Part shown: piece after piece, positions 51,425-60,011 of the stretch
Layout of the letters: each line of letters begins with the position of its first letter
Numbering within the stretch: position 1 is the first letter of the stretch
NCBI GenBank assembly: GCA_025998675.1
Contig: AP024673.1
Location: 1,205,221 to 1,269,220 of the forward strand
Source: Fimbriimonadales bacterium
Lineage (GTDB): Bacteria; Armatimonadota; Fimbriimonadia; Fimbriimonadales; GBS-DC
Reading direction: 5' to 3'
DNA length: 64,000 bases
Notes under the pieces: model-generated
Database searches by the model: none
Told to the model about the DNA's origin: nothing
The model's input: the letters and a program-made list of their open reading frames with translations, nothing else
Made by a program: the position numbers and the translations under genes

Positions 51425-52082
51425 GCGCTGGCAGTCGCTGCAGGCGCGCATCGCCGCCGCGTGCGCACGTGCAGGGCGCGACCCCGCCGAGGTGCGCGTC
51501 GTCGCCGTGAGCAAAGGCGTGCCCCCAGAGCGAATCGCCGAAGCCTATGCGCTGGGACTGCGCGACTTCGGCGAGAACTACTGGCAAGAGGCGCGCGCGA
51601 AACTCGACGCCCTGCCCCACGATATACAGTGGCACTTCATTGGACATCTCCAAACCAATAAGGTCAAATATGTCGTGGGGCGGTTTGCATTAATACAAGT
51701 GGTAGATAGGGTATCCTTACTGCAGGAGGTGCAGCGCGTGGCGCAGAAGCGTGGCATCACGCAATCCGTGCTGGTGGAGGTGCGCCTGGCAGAGGCAGCT
51801 GGGCGTGCAGGCGTCCCCTTTGAAGACGCGCCCGCCCTGATTGACCAGACCCTGCGCACAGAGGGCGTCATGCTGCAGGGGCTGATGGGCGTCGCGCCCG
51901 ACACGGACGATGAACGCACGGTGCGCGCGGCGTTTCAGCGACTGCGCCGACTCTATGACGCTTTGCCCGCGCCGAACCGACGCTGGCTGTCGATGGGCAT
52001 GACCCACGACTTCGAATGGGCTATCGAGGAGGGCAGCACGATGCTGCGACTCGGAACCGCGCTTTTCGGAGCGCGCGCATGA
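51399..52082 (+). CDS. yggS: PLP homeostasis protein (YggS/ProSC family)
   Basis: A 227-residue fold-type III PLP-binding protein. It has VVAVSKGVPPERIAEAY with the PLP lysine, DFGENYWQEA, WHFIGHLQTNKVKYVV, LMGVAP and LSMGMTHDFEWAIEEGST. It controls intracellular PLP and amino-acid balance. Linkage to sepF, as here, is common in many bacteria. Confidence 0.95.
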   Translation: MAQTPSLSERWQSLQARIAAACARAGRDPAEVRVVAVSKGVPPERIAEAYALGLRDFGENYWQEARAKLDALPHDIQWHFIGHLQTNKVKYVVGRFALIQVVDRVSLLQEVQRVAQKRGITQSVLVEVRLAEAAGRAGVPFEDAPALIDQTLRTEGVMLQGLMGVAPDTDDERTVRAAFQRLRRLYDALPAPNRRWLSMGMTHDFEWAIEEGSTMLRLGTALFGARA

Positions 52083-52103
52083 CACTTACAGGGAGGTAGA
52101 CCG

Positions 52104-52526
52104 ATGAGCCGCTATTATGAGGAAATGGATGAACAGTACGAGGATCGCCCCACGCTGTGGGCGCGTGTGCGCCACTGGGTCGGACTCAGCCGCGATGAGG
52201 AGGAGGACGACCCCCTGCCCGCAAAGACCACCGATGTGCGCTATCGCCGCGTACACGCCTACCATATCAGCATCCGCAAGGAAATCCTCAGCTTCGAGGA
52301 CGCCCGCGTCGCCGCCGATGGGCTGAAAGAGGGCGTCCAGCAAATCCTCAACCTCGCCGCCACCCCACAGGGACTGCGCGAGCGCGTGATTGACTTCCTT
52401 AACGGCGTGGTGTACGCGATTGAGGGGAGCGTGGAGCGCGTGAGCGAGCATGTGTTCGTCTACGCGCCGCCGCAGGCGATTATCGACGCGCCCACCAGCG
52501 CACGCGCCCGCAGCGAGGGCGAGTAA
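52104..52526 (+). CDS. sepF: Cell division protein SepF
   Basis: A 140-residue protein that tethers FtsZ to the membrane. An N-terminal amphipathic segment (LWARVRHWVGLS) is followed by an acidic linker and the SepF core (RKEILSFEDARVAADGLKEG, RVIDFLNGVVYAIEGSVERVSEHVFVYAP). It has a GGGAGG site and follows yggS by 21 nt. The presence of sepF with no ftsA in view fits a lineage outside Proteobacteria. Confidence 0.93.
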   Translation: MSRYYEEMDEQYEDRPTLWARVRHWVGLSRDEEEDDPLPAKTTDVRYRRVHAYHISIRKEILSFEDARVAADGLKEGVQQILNLAATPQGLRERVIDFLNGVVYAIEGSVERVSEHVFVYAPPQAIIDAPTSARARSEGE

Positions 52527-52532
52527 ACCGTG

Positions 52533-52570
52533 CCTCGCGGAGGCGAAGCCGACGCTTCGCTTCCGCGAGG
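52533..52570. repeat. Palindrome between sepF and the first Uma2 gene
   Basis: A 38-bp imperfect palindrome: outer arms CCTCGCGG and CCGCGAGG with inner GCGAAGC/GCTTCGC. It starts 6 nt after the sepF stop and ends inside the Uma2 promoter, so it may end sepF transcription or control Uma2. The GAAGC core resembles repeat family B. Confidence 0.6.
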
Positions 52571-52592
52571 TATCATGCGCGTGGTGAGAGCG

Positions 52593-53192
52593 ATGAGCGT
52601 GCAGGTGCAGTCGCGCCGTATCCCGATGAGCCGCGAGCAGTTTCTGCAACTGCCCGAAGGTCCGCCCTTCTACGACTATGTGAACGGGGAGGCTATCGAG
52701 GTGAACCGTCCCAGCGTGCGACACCAGTATCTACTCATTCGGCTTGCCAGCCAGCTCATCGAACATGTTGAATCTCGGCAGCTGGGGCTTGTGGCAGGCG
52801 ACTGCAATCTGGAGCTGCCCAACGGAAACATCTACGCGCCTGACATCTTCTACCTCAGTCGACAGAACCTGAGCGCGTATGATGCGGCGCGCGGCTATGT
52901 GCGGGGCGCGCCTGATTTAGTGGTGGAAATCCTCTCGCCCTCCACCGCCGAGTACGACCGCACCCAGAAGATGAGCGACTACGCCGCGTGCGGCGTGCCG
53001 TGGGTGTGGCTGATAGACCAGGAAACGCTCCTGGTCGAGGAGTATCAGTGGACGCCCGAGGGCTATCTGCGTCGGCAGGCGGTGGACGCCCGCACGCCGT
53101 TTCGCCCGTTGCTGTTCCCCGACCTCACGCTGGAGATGGCGCAACTCGCCCCGCCCGCAGGAGAACCGTCGGAAGACAATTCCAACGGCTGA
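52593..53192 (+). CDS. Uma2 family restriction endonuclease-like protein, copy 1
   Basis: PD-(D/E)XK nuclease-fold protein of 199 residues. Motifs: MSREQFLQLPEGPPFYDYVNGE, NIYAPDIFYLSRQN, GAPDLVVEILSPSTAEYDRTQKMSDYAACGVPWVWLID. The metal ligands are likely D in APDIF and E in VVEIL. The function of the family is not known; copies are often numerous and mobile. The ATG at 52593 is chosen because an upstream ATG (52575) lies inside or next to the TATCAT -10 box. The second copy lies 57 nt downstream. Confidence 0.85.
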   Translation: MSVQVQSRRIPMSREQFLQLPEGPPFYDYVNGEAIEVNRPSVRHQYLLIRLASQLIEHVESRQLGLVAGDCNLELPNGNIYAPDIFYLSRQNLSAYDAARGYVRGAPDLVVEILSPSTAEYDRTQKMSDYAACGVPWVWLIDQETLLVEEYQWTPEGYLRRQAVDARTPFRPLLFPDLTLEMAQLAPPAGEPSEDNSNG

Positions 53193-53249
53193 AGGCGCGC
53201 CTTGCTGGGCATCCAGCGCTATCGGGGTATCATGCGCGTGGTGAGAGCG

Positions 53250-53828
53250 ATGAGCGTGCAGGTGCAGTCGCGCCGTATCCCGATGAGCCGCGAGCAGTTT
53301 CTGCAACTGCCCGAAGGTCCGCCCTTCTACGACTATGTGAACGGGGAGGCTATCGAGGTGAACCGTCCCAGCGTGCGCCATCAGGAGATTTTGCTTGCGC
53401 TGAGCGCCGCCCTGCATACCCATGTGAGCAGTCGCGCGCTCGGCAAAGTGTTGCTTGAGGTCAACCTGGAGCTGCCGACTGGCAACATCTACACGCCCGA
53501 CCTGCTGTTCTACACCCCCCAGACGGCGGAGCAGATAGACCTTTCACGCGGCTATGTGCGGGGCGCGCCTGATTTAGTGGTGGAAATCCTCTCGCCCTCC
53601 ACCGCCGAGTACGACCGCACCCAGAAGATGAGCGACTACGCCGCGTGCGGCGTGCCGTGGGTGTGGCTGATAGACCAGGAAACGCTCCTGGTCGAGGAGT
53701 ATCAATGGACGCCTGAGGGCTATCTGCGTCGGCAGGCGGTGGACGCCCGCACGCCGTTTCGCCCGTTGCTGTTCCCCGACCTCACGCTGGAGATGGCGCA
53801 ACTCGCCCCGCCCGCCGACAACCGCTAA
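53250..53828 (+). CDS. Uma2 family restriction endonuclease-like protein, copy 2
   Basis: A 192-residue paralogue of the gene before it. The first 152 nt of the repeat unit (including promoter) and the last 269 nt are almost identical to copy 1, but the central 169 nt differ strongly (HQEILLALSAALHTHV against HQYLLIRLASQLIEHV). Catalytic-type motifs (PDLLFY, PDLVVEILSPST) are kept. Its TAA overlaps the convergent dehydrogenase stop (CTAA at 53825-53828). Confidence 0.85.
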   Translation: MSVQVQSRRIPMSREQFLQLPEGPPFYDYVNGEAIEVNRPSVRHQEILLALSAALHTHVSSRALGKVLLEVNLELPTGNIYTPDLLFYTPQTAEQIDLSRGYVRGAPDLVVEILSPSTAEYDRTQKMSDYAACGVPWVWLIDQETLLVEEYQWTPEGYLRRQAVDARTPFRPLLFPDLTLEMAQLAPPADNR

Positions 53829-54841
53829 GGCGCGATTGCGTACTTGATGCCCTCGCCCCGATCCAGCCGCTCGAATACGGAGACAATCTCGCGCAGGGGG
53901 TAAGTGTCGGTGATGAGCCGCTCTACAGGCAACTGATGGCGTCGGAGGCGTTCCAGCGCTGTGTGGGCGTCCTGCGTGGTGAAGTGGAAACTGCCCAGGA
54001 TGGTGAGTTCGTCGTAGTGCCAGCGCTCCGCCAGCACCGAGACGCGCTCGCCTTTCGCCAGCCCGCTGTAGAGCAGCACCTTGCCCCCCGGCGCGGCGAG
54101 TTCGGGCGCGAGTTCCCAGATGGCTTTCGCGCCTGTGGCTTCAATCACCACATCCGCGCCGCCGTCCGTCAGGGCGCGCGCTTGCTCCTGCCAGTCGGCG
54201 TCGTCGCCTGCCTGCACGGTATGGCGTGCGCCCAACTCCCACGCGAGCGCGAGCCGTTCCGTGCGCCTGCCCACCACGAGCGTCTCGCAGCCGCGCGCCT
54301 GCGCCTCCAGCAGATGCAGATACCCCATCGCGCCCGTGCCCACGATGCACACGCGCGCGCCCGGCAGCGGCTCCAGCTGCCGCCACGCATGGATCACGCA
54401 CGCGAGCGGCTCCACAAACGCCCCCTGCAGGTCGCTCAGCCCATCCAGCGGGAACACATGCCGCTGGGCGACGCGGGCGTTGATTTTGAGATACTCCGCG
54501 TAGGCTCCCAGCACGACGGCGTCGAAGAGATTGCGACACAGGTTGGGGCGTCCGCGCTGGCACAGGGCGCACGCGCCGCACGGGGCGGTCGGCAGCCATG
54601 TGACGCGCTGTCCCACCTGCAAATGCGACACGCCCGCGCCGACAGCGACCACCTCGCCCGCGCCCTCGTGCCCGAACGCTCCGAAGGGCAACTTCGCATG
54701 CCCGCGCCGATAGGTTTTCAAGTCCGTGCCGCAGGTGAGCGCCACACGCACCCGCACAACCACCTCGCCGGGTTCGGGAACTGGGATCGGCGCGTCCTGC
54801 AGGCGCAGCATACGCGGCGCATCCAACCACGCTTGAAGCAT
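53825..54841 (-). CDS. Zinc-dependent alcohol/polyol dehydrogenase (MDR family)
   Basis: Medium-chain dehydrogenase of 338 residues. [32 protein letters not shown] carries the catalytic zinc Cys and GHE. Structural zinc cysteines are in [15 protein letters not shown]. The NAD-binding [18 protein letters not shown] follows. A sugar alcohol or threonine-like substrate is possible; none is assigned. Its TACACT box (minus strand 54853-54848) is 6 nt from the ATG and back to back with the nuoB promoter. Confidence 0.9.
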   Translation of the reverse strand: MLQAWLDAPRMLRLQDAPIPVPEPGEVVVRVRVALTCGTDLKTYRRGHAKLPFGAFGHEGAGEVVAVGAGVSHLQVGQRVTWLPTAPCGACALCQRGRPNLCRNLFDAVVLGAYAEYLKINARVAQRHVFPLDGLSDLQGAFVEPLACVIHAWRQLEPLPGARVCIVGTGAMGYLHLLEAQARGCETLVVGRRTERLALAWELGARHTVQAGDDADWQEQARALTDGGADVVIEATGAKAIWELAPELAAPGGKVLLYSGLAKGERVSVLAERWHYDELTILGSFHFTTQDAHTALERLRRHQLPVERLITDTYPLREIVSVFERLDRGEGIKYAIAP

Positions 54842-54894
54842 GCCCACAGTGTACCCCGCCTGTGAAATCGGGTACAATCTGTATGGTGAGAGCT

Positions 54895-55500
54895 ATGGAC
54901 ACGCGCGTTCAAGAGATTGTGTTGCGCGACTCCTCCACGCCCGCCATCCCGAATCTGGAGATGGGCGGCAATGTGCTGGTGACGCGCCTGGATGAGGTGG
55001 TGAACTGGGCGCGGCGCAACAGTATCTTCCCGCTGACTTTTGGGCTGGCGTGCTGCGCCATCGAGATGATGGCGTCCGCAGCGTCGCGATTTGACCTGGC
55101 GCGGTTCGGGATGGAGGTGTTCCGCGCCTCGCCGCGTCAGGCAGACCTGATGATTGTGGCGGGGCGGGTGAGCAAAAAGATGGCGCCCGTGCTGCGCCAG
55201 ATTTACGACCAGATGCCCGCGCCCAAGTGGGTGGTGTCGATGGGCGCGTGCGCGTCCTGCGGCGGCATCTTCAACAACTACGCGATTGTGCAGGGCGTCG
55301 ACCAGATTGTGCCCGTCGATGTGTACGTGCCGGGCTGCCCCCCGTCGCCCGACGCGCTGATCTACGCGCTCATCAAACTCCAGCAGAAAATCCGCACCCA
55401 GCGACTGGGCATGCTGCTCGAACTCAAGCCGCGCACGGAGACCCCTGCGCTGGAATCGGGCGACGGCACACGCGCCATCGAAAGCCATGCGAGCGGATAG
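54895..55500 (+). CDS. nuoB: NADH-quinone oxidoreductase subunit B
   Basis: Complex I subunit of 201 residues that binds cluster N2. It has [14 protein letters not shown] (CC pair), [13 protein letters not shown] (third Cys) and [13 protein letters not shown] (fourth Cys). The ATG at 54895 is chosen since a TACAAT box at 54873-54878 would place the transcript start after the earlier ATG (54883). nuoC, nuoD and nuoA are not adjacent. Its end overlaps the HEPN gene by 14 nt. Confidence 0.93.
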   Translation: MDTRVQEIVLRDSSTPAIPNLEMGGNVLVTRLDEVVNWARRNSIFPLTFGLACCAIEMMASAASRFDLARFGMEVFRASPRQADLMIVAGRVSKKMAPVLRQIYDQMPAPKWVVSMGACASCGGIFNNYAIVQGVDQIVPVDVYVPGCPPSPDALIYALIKLQQKIRTQRLGMLLELKPRTETPALESGDGTRAIESHASG

Positions 55501-55888
55501 CGATGACTGGATGGCGCAAGCCCGACGCGACCTCGAAAGCGCAGAATGGGCGATGCAGGGGGGCTACTATGAGTGGGCGTGCTTTATGTGCCAGCAAGCC
55601 GCTGAGAAAGCGCTCAAGGCAGTCTATGTCGATCGGGGCGCAGAAGTGTGGGGACACTCCATACGGCACATGCTGCGCGGGCTCCAGTCCGAGATTGACC
55701 CTGCCGAGTTCGCCCAACTCGACGCCTGCGCCCGCGACCTCGATACCTACTACATCCCGACGCGCTATCCCGACACCCAGAACGGAGGAATACCTTATGA
55801 AACCTACCAGTCAGCCGACGCGCATCGCGCCCACGCTTGTGCGCAAGGAATCCTACGGCTCTGTGACGATTTACTGGCTCGACCGTGA
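55487..55888 (+). CDS. HEPN domain protein (toxin of a HEPN/MNT pair)
   Basis: A 133-residue helical protein: [53 protein letters not shown], and [16 protein letters not shown]. This is the standard HEPN layout, with an R-x6-H pair (RGAEVWGH, about residues 50-57) that may be the RNase active site. It overlaps both nuoB (14 nt) and the nucleotidyltransferase gene (92 nt). It probably acts as a ribonuclease toxin held in check by its partner. Confidence 0.88.
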   Translation: MRADSDDWMAQARRDLESAEWAMQGGYYEWACFMCQQAAEKALKAVYVDRGAEVWGHSIRHMLRGLQSEIDPAEFAQLDACARDLDTYYIPTRYPDTQNGGIPYETYQSADAHRAHACAQGILRLCDDLLARP

Positions 55889-56219
55889 GGCGGCGCGTCA
55901 GCAGGTGCAGACGGCTGCCCAACAGCTGGTCGCTGCGCGCCCCGAAGTGGTCGCCGTCTACCTCTTCGGCTCGCTGGCGCGCAACAAAGCCACCCCGCGC
56001 AGCGACGCCGACATCCTCATCGTGCTGCGTGAGAGCCATCAGCCCGTCTGGTTCAAACGCGCCGTCGACTACTTCCCCTACTTCGACACGGTGGAGATGC
56101 CTACCGAGCTGTTCTGCTACACGCTGGAGGAGCTGCCGCGCAAGGCGGTCGCCCAGCACGCCCTGCAGTACGCCGTCCTGATGGCAGGAACCGACATTCG
56201 CAGTGAGGTGTCCGTATGA
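55797..56219 (+). CDS. Minimal nucleotidyltransferase (antitoxin of a HEPN/MNT pair)
   Basis: A 140-residue MNT-fold protein with the signature LFGSLARNKATPRSDADILIV (GS...D-x-D, about residues 56-76), giving the two metal-binding Asp residues. Family antitoxins AMPylate or otherwise neutralise the HEPN toxin. The ATG at 55797 has a GGAGGAA site inside the HEPN gene. Its TGA overlaps the nuoI ATG by 4 nt, so respiratory and toxin-antitoxin genes are translationally coupled. Confidence 0.88.
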   Translation: MKPTSQPTRIAPTLVRKESYGSVTIYWLDREAARQQVQTAAQQLVAARPEVVAVYLFGSLARNKATPRSDADILIVLRESHQPVWFKRAVDYFPYFDTVEMPTELFCYTLEELPRKAVAQHALQYAVLMAGTDIRSEVSV

Positions 56220-56686
56220 ATATCATTCGGGATGTAATCAAGCCTATCAGCAAGGGTCTCACCATCACCATGCGCCACTTTCTGGAGCCGAAAGACACGG
56301 TCTCCTACCCCGAACAGCGCAAGGAGCAGTTCGCCCGCACGCGCTGGCGGCATGTGCTGCTGCGCTACGAGAACGGCTTGGAGCGGTGCATCGGCTGCTC
56401 GCTGTGTGCAGGCGCGTGCCCAGTGCGCTGCATCTATGTCGAAGCCGCCGAAAACACAGACGAGGAGCGCTACTCGCCCGGCGAGCGCTACGCCAAACGC
56501 TACGAGATTAACCTGCTGCGCTGTATCTACTGCGGCTACTGCCAGGACGCCTGTCCGACGGGCGCGATTGTGCTGCGCGAGGACTACGAGCTGGCGGACT
56601 ACACGCGCGAGTCGTTCATCGCCACCAAAGAGATGCTGCTGGAGCCGTTGCCCGTGCGCGACGAGGTGGCGGAAGCGGTGAAGTAG
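56216..56686 (+). CDS. nuoI: NADH-quinone oxidoreductase subunit I
   Basis: Ferredoxin-like complex I subunit of 156 residues with two 4Fe-4S motifs, CIGCSLCAGACPVRCI and CIYCGYCQDACPTGAI (clusters N6a and N6b). N-terminal residues LTITMRHFLEPKDTVSYPEQ are typical. Only nuoB and nuoI are present, so the rest of complex I must be elsewhere. No other subunit follows. Confidence 0.93.
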   Translation: MNIIRDVIKPISKGLTITMRHFLEPKDTVSYPEQRKEQFARTRWRHVLLRYENGLERCIGCSLCAGACPVRCIYVEAAENTDEERYSPGERYAKRYEINLLRCIYCGYCQDACPTGAIVLREDYELADYTRESFIATKEMLLEPLPVRDEVAEAVK

Positions 56687-56733
56687 GCGTCTGCCTTGCA
56701 GGAGTCGCACGCACGCAGGCGAATCTGCGCCCC

Positions 56734-57558
56734 ATGCCTGCGTTCAAAATCGGCATTAACCGCTGGACGATGCCGGGCGGCTGGGATGTAAAAACCTGCC
56801 TGCGCGTCGCGAAGGAGTCGGGCTTCGATGCGATAGAGTTCAATATGGAGTTTGAGGGCGCGCTCAGCCCCGCAACCAGCGACGCGGACGCCCAGCAAAT
56901 CCGTCGCGACGCCGACGCCGTTGGAGTCGAACTCAGCGCGCTCTCCACAGGCGTCTACTGGCAAAAGCCCTTCACGCACCCTGACCCCAATGTGCGCGCG
57001 GAGTCGCTGGAGCTATGTCGGCAGCAGTTGCGACTGGCGCACGCGCTGGGCGTGGAGGCGATTCTGGTCGTGCCCGGCGTGGTGTCGCCCGATGTGCCCT
57101 ACGATGTCGCCTACGCACGCGCCCGCGACGCCCTGCAGCAGCTCGCGCCCGAAGCCGAACGGCGCAGGGTCGCCCTCGCCATCGAGAATGTCTGGAACCG
57201 ATTCCTGCTCAGCCCGCTGGAGATGCGCGACCTGATTGACCAGATAGGTAGCGCGTATGTCGGCGTCTATTTTGACGCGGGCAACATTCTGGCGTATGGC
57301 TATCCCCAGCACTGGATTGCGATTCTGGGCGGGCGAATCAAGCGGGTGCATGTGAAGGACTTTCGGGGCGACATCGGCAACATCCAGGGCTTTGCGAACC
57401 CGCTGCAGGGCGATGTGCCGTGGCTGGCGGTGCGCGGCGCGCTGGAGGCGGTTGGCTATCAGGGCTACATCACGGCGGAGGTGAGCGGCTATCGGCTGTT
57501 CCCTGAGCTGGGCGTGCGCCACATCGCCGACGCCCTGCGCGCCGTGTTTCAGAGTTAG
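56734..57558 (+). CDS. Sugar phosphate isomerase/epimerase (xylose isomerase-like TIM barrel)
   Basis: AP endonuclease 2-like TIM barrel protein of 274 residues. It has KIGINRWTMPGGWDVKTCLRVA, GFDAIEFN, AIENVWNRF with a metal Glu, GVYFDAGN with a metal Asp, RVHVKDFRGD with the His/Asp pair, and a late Glu in ITAEVSGY. It resembles hydroxypyruvate isomerase/L-ribulose epimerase relatives; the substrate is unknown. It starts 47 nt after nuoI. Confidence 0.87.
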   Translation: MPAFKIGINRWTMPGGWDVKTCLRVAKESGFDAIEFNMEFEGALSPATSDADAQQIRRDADAVGVELSALSTGVYWQKPFTHPDPNVRAESLELCRQQLRLAHALGVEAILVVPGVVSPDVPYDVAYARARDALQQLAPEAERRRVALAIENVWNRFLLSPLEMRDLIDQIGSAYVGVYFDAGNILAYGYPQHWIAILGGRIKRVHVKDFRGDIGNIQGFANPLQGDVPWLAVRGALEAVGYQGYITAEVSGYRLFPELGVRHIADALRAVFQS

Positions 57559-57572
57559 AGCCGTAGCCGTCC

Positions 57573-59528
57573 TCACTCCTCGTGCCCCTCGTATTTTTCC
57601 TTCAGGGCTTGCACGACGGCGGGGTCGGCGAGGGTGGTCGTGTCGCCGAGCGCGCGCCCTTCGGCAATATCGCGCAGCAATCGCCGCATAATCTTGCCGC
57701 TGCGCGTCTTGGGCAGGTCGGCGGTGAAAAATATCTGGTCGGGGCGGGCAATCGCGCCGATTTTCTGTGCGACATGCTGCTTGAGCGCGTCTTTGAGGCT
57801 CTCGTCGGCGGCGTGCCCTTCCTTGACAATCACGAACGCGGCGACGCCCTGCCCCTTGATTTCGTGATGGACGCCAATCACCGCCGCCTCCGCAACGGCG
57901 GGATGGTCCACCAGCGCGCTCTCCACCTCCATCGTGCTGAGGCGATGCCCCGACACATTAATCACATCGTCCACGCGCCCCAGCAGCCAGAAGTAGCCGT
58001 CGTCGTCCTGGCGCGCGCCGTCGCCCGTGAAGTAGATGCCCTCGTACTTGCTCCAGTAGGTCTGCACGAAGCGTTCGGGGTCGCCCCACAGCCCGCGCGT
58101 CATCGAGGGCCACGGGCGCGTAATCACCAGGTAGCCGCCCTGATTGCGCTCCACAGGCTCGCCTTTGTCGTTCAAAATCGCGGGGAAGACGCCCGGAAAC
58201 GGACGGGTCGCTGAGCCGGGCTTGGTCGCGACGATGCCAGGCAGCGGGGTAATCAGAATCGCGCCCGTCTCGGTCTGCCACCATGTGTCCACAATCGGGC
58301 AGCGTCCGCCGCCGATATGCTCGTGATACCACATCCACGCTTCGGGGTTAATCGGCTCGCCGACGGAGCCCAGCAGGCGCAGGCTGCTCAGGTCGTGTTT
58401 CTGAGGGTACTGCTCGCCCCACTTCATAAAGGCGCGGATGGCGGTCGGCGCGGTGTAGAGGATGGTCGCGCGGTACTTCTCCACAATCGCCCAGAAGCGG
58501 TCGCGGTCGGGGTAATCGGGCGCGCCTTCGTACATCACACAGGTCGCCCCGTTCGACAGCGGTCCGTACACCAGATAGCTGTGTCCCGTCACCCAGCCCA
58601 CATCGGCGGTACACCAGTACACATCCTCGTCCTTGAGGTCGAACACCCACTTTGCGGTCAGCGTGACGCCTGTCAGGTAGCCGCCTGTCGTGTGCATAAT
58701 GCCCTTCGGCTTGCCCGTCGAGCCAGAGGTGTAGAGCAGGTAGAGCAGGTCTTCGCTGTCCATCGGCTCGGCGGGGCAGGTCAGCGGGGCATTCTGCATC
58801 AGCTCGTGCCACCACAGGTCGCGCTCCGCCTGCATGTTCACCGTGTAGTCGCCGCCGATGCGCTGATAGACGATTACTTTTTGCACGGAGCTGGTCTGGC
58901 GCAGGGCGTCGTCGGCGTTGCGTTTGAGGGGCACGATGCTCCCGCGCCGCCAGCCGCCGTCCGCCGTGATGAGAATCTTCGCCTGCGCGTCGTTGATGCG
59001 GTCGGCGAGCGCGTCCGCGCTGAACCCCCCGAACACCACCGAATGCGGCGCGCCTATCCGCGCACACGCCAGCATCGCAATCACCACTTCGGGCGTCAGC
59101 GGCATGTAGATACACACGCGGTCGCCTTTCTGCACGCCCAGCGATTTCAGCACATTCGCGAACTTCTGCACCTCGCGGTGCAGGTCGCCGTAGGTCAGCA
59201 CGCGCTCCTCGCCCGGCTCGCCCTCCCAGATGAGCGCGGCTTTGTTGCGTCGCCATGTGTGCGCGTGCCTGTCGACGCAGTTGTAGCACGCATTCAGCTT
59301 GCCGCCAATAAACCACTTCGCGTAGGGCGGGTTCCACTCCAGCACGGTGTGCCATTTTTCGAACCAGTGCAGGGCTTGCGCGGCGTGTTTCGCCCAGAAC
59401 GCCTCATAGTCCTGCGCGGCTTCGTCGTACACCGCGGGGTCGCTGATATTTGCCTGTCGTACAAATGCCTCTGAAGGCGGGAACACCCGCGTTTCCTGCA
59501 GCAGTGCGTCAATCGCCGTCGGTTGCAT
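57573..59528 (-). CDS. acs: Acetyl-CoA synthetase
   Basis: ANL-superfamily ligase of 651 residues making acetyl-CoA from acetate, ATP and CoA. Motifs: [80 protein letters not shown] and the acetylation-site Lys in [15 protein letters not shown]. The length is normal. The 3' end lies 14 nt from the convergent TIM-barrel gene. A GGAGGCG-type site precedes the ATG at 59528. Confidence 0.96.
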   Translation of the reverse strand: MQPTAIDALLQETRVFPPSEAFVRQANISDPAVYDEAAQDYEAFWAKHAAQALHWFEKWHTVLEWNPPYAKWFIGGKLNACYNCVDRHAHTWRRNKAALIWEGEPGEERVLTYGDLHREVQKFANVLKSLGVQKGDRVCIYMPLTPEVVIAMLACARIGAPHSVVFGGFSADALADRINDAQAKILITADGGWRRGSIVPLKRNADDALRQTSSVQKVIVYQRIGGDYTVNMQAERDLWWHELMQNAPLTCPAEPMDSEDLLYLLYTSGSTGKPKGIMHTTGGYLTGVTLTAKWVFDLKDEDVYWCTADVGWVTGHSYLVYGPLSNGATCVMYEGAPDYPDRDRFWAIVEKYRATILYTAPTAIRAFMKWGEQYPQKHDLSSLRLLGSVGEPINPEAWMWYHEHIGGGRCPIVDTWWQTETGAILITPLPGIVATKPGSATRPFPGVFPAILNDKGEPVERNQGGYLVITRPWPSMTRGLWGDPERFVQTYWSKYEGIYFTGDGARQDDDGYFWLLGRVDDVINVSGHRLSTMEVESALVDHPAVAEAAVIGVHHEIKGQGVAAFVIVKEGHAADESLKDALKQHVAQKIGAIARPDQIFFTADLPKTRSGKIMRRLLRDIAEGRALGDTTTLADPAVVQALKEKYEGHEE

Positions 59529-59664
59529 AAGACTCGCCTCCTTCCCCCAAGAGGTTCCGCGTTGCAGGCGCGTTTCCTGCCTGCGTAGGGCAACGATTGC
59601 CGCGCCTCAGTAGAGGGTTATACCAATCTGCGGGTCAGAGTTCGCAAATCGTCGACGCCTGTGA

Positions 59665-59779
59665 CCCTCACCCCCTTTGTCCCCCTCTCCCAAAGGGTTG
59701 GGAGAGGGGGATAGCGCGTCGCGCGCCGCACGCACGACGCCCCTCTCCCGCCGTGCGGGAGAGGGGCTGGGGGTGAGGG
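59665..59779 (+). repeat. Palindromic repeat family A, copy A3 (complete)
   Basis: A 115-bp element with the same 11-bp outer arms as copy A1 (CCCTCACCCCC at 59665-59675, GGGGGTGAGGG at 59769-59779). It encloses two perfect hairpins with 12- and 13-bp arms built on CCCCTCTCCC/GGGAGAGGGG. It would fold as a three-way junction. Confidence 0.9.
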
Positions 59780-59897
59780 CAAAACGCGCGTGGCTCTGGC
59801 TGTAGACGCACGGCAATTACGAAGTTTGACGCGCGGATTGGTATTATACCAACTGCGCTGTCAGAGTTTGTTAATTGCCTCGCACGCGTCCCGCGAC

Positions 59898-59955
59898 TAT
59901 GGAGTGCTGAAGCGCAGCTTCAGCATGCGCGGAAGCTCCGCTTCCGCACTCCATA
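59898..59955 (+). repeat. Palindromic repeat family B, copy B3
   Basis: A 58-bp element: outer arms TATGGAGTGC (59898-59907) and GCACTCCATA (59946-59955) enclose TGAAGC-GCA-GCTTCA and GGAAGC-TCC-GCTTCC. It is almost the reverse complement of copy B1 at 16957-17015. Confidence 0.9.
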
Positions 59956-60011
59956 AGTCGCCGTTTTGCGAACCATGATCAACAGATTGGTATCAGGAAG
60001 GCAGTACCCAT

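Larger units (their letters stand above)
59620..59993. mobile_element. MITE-like composite with ATACCAATC inverted ends
   Basis: Four related ends are present: ATACCAATCTGCGGGTCA (59620-59637), its imperfect complement at 59827-59844 (16 of 18 identical), a second left-type end at 59846-59863, and a second right-type end at 59976-59993. The outermost ends extend to about 32 bp with shared GTTCGCAAA. There is no transposase, so these would be non-autonomous. One unit carries repeat A3 and the next carries B3. Confidence 0.6.
59529..60011. other. Repeat-rich intergenic region between acs and the nucleotidylyltransferase gene
   Basis: 483 nt without a gene. It holds one copy each of palindromic families A and B. 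Each is bracketed by ATACCAATC-type inverted ends, as described in the separate entries. The acs leader is at the left. No coding frame is supported. Confidence 0.85.
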
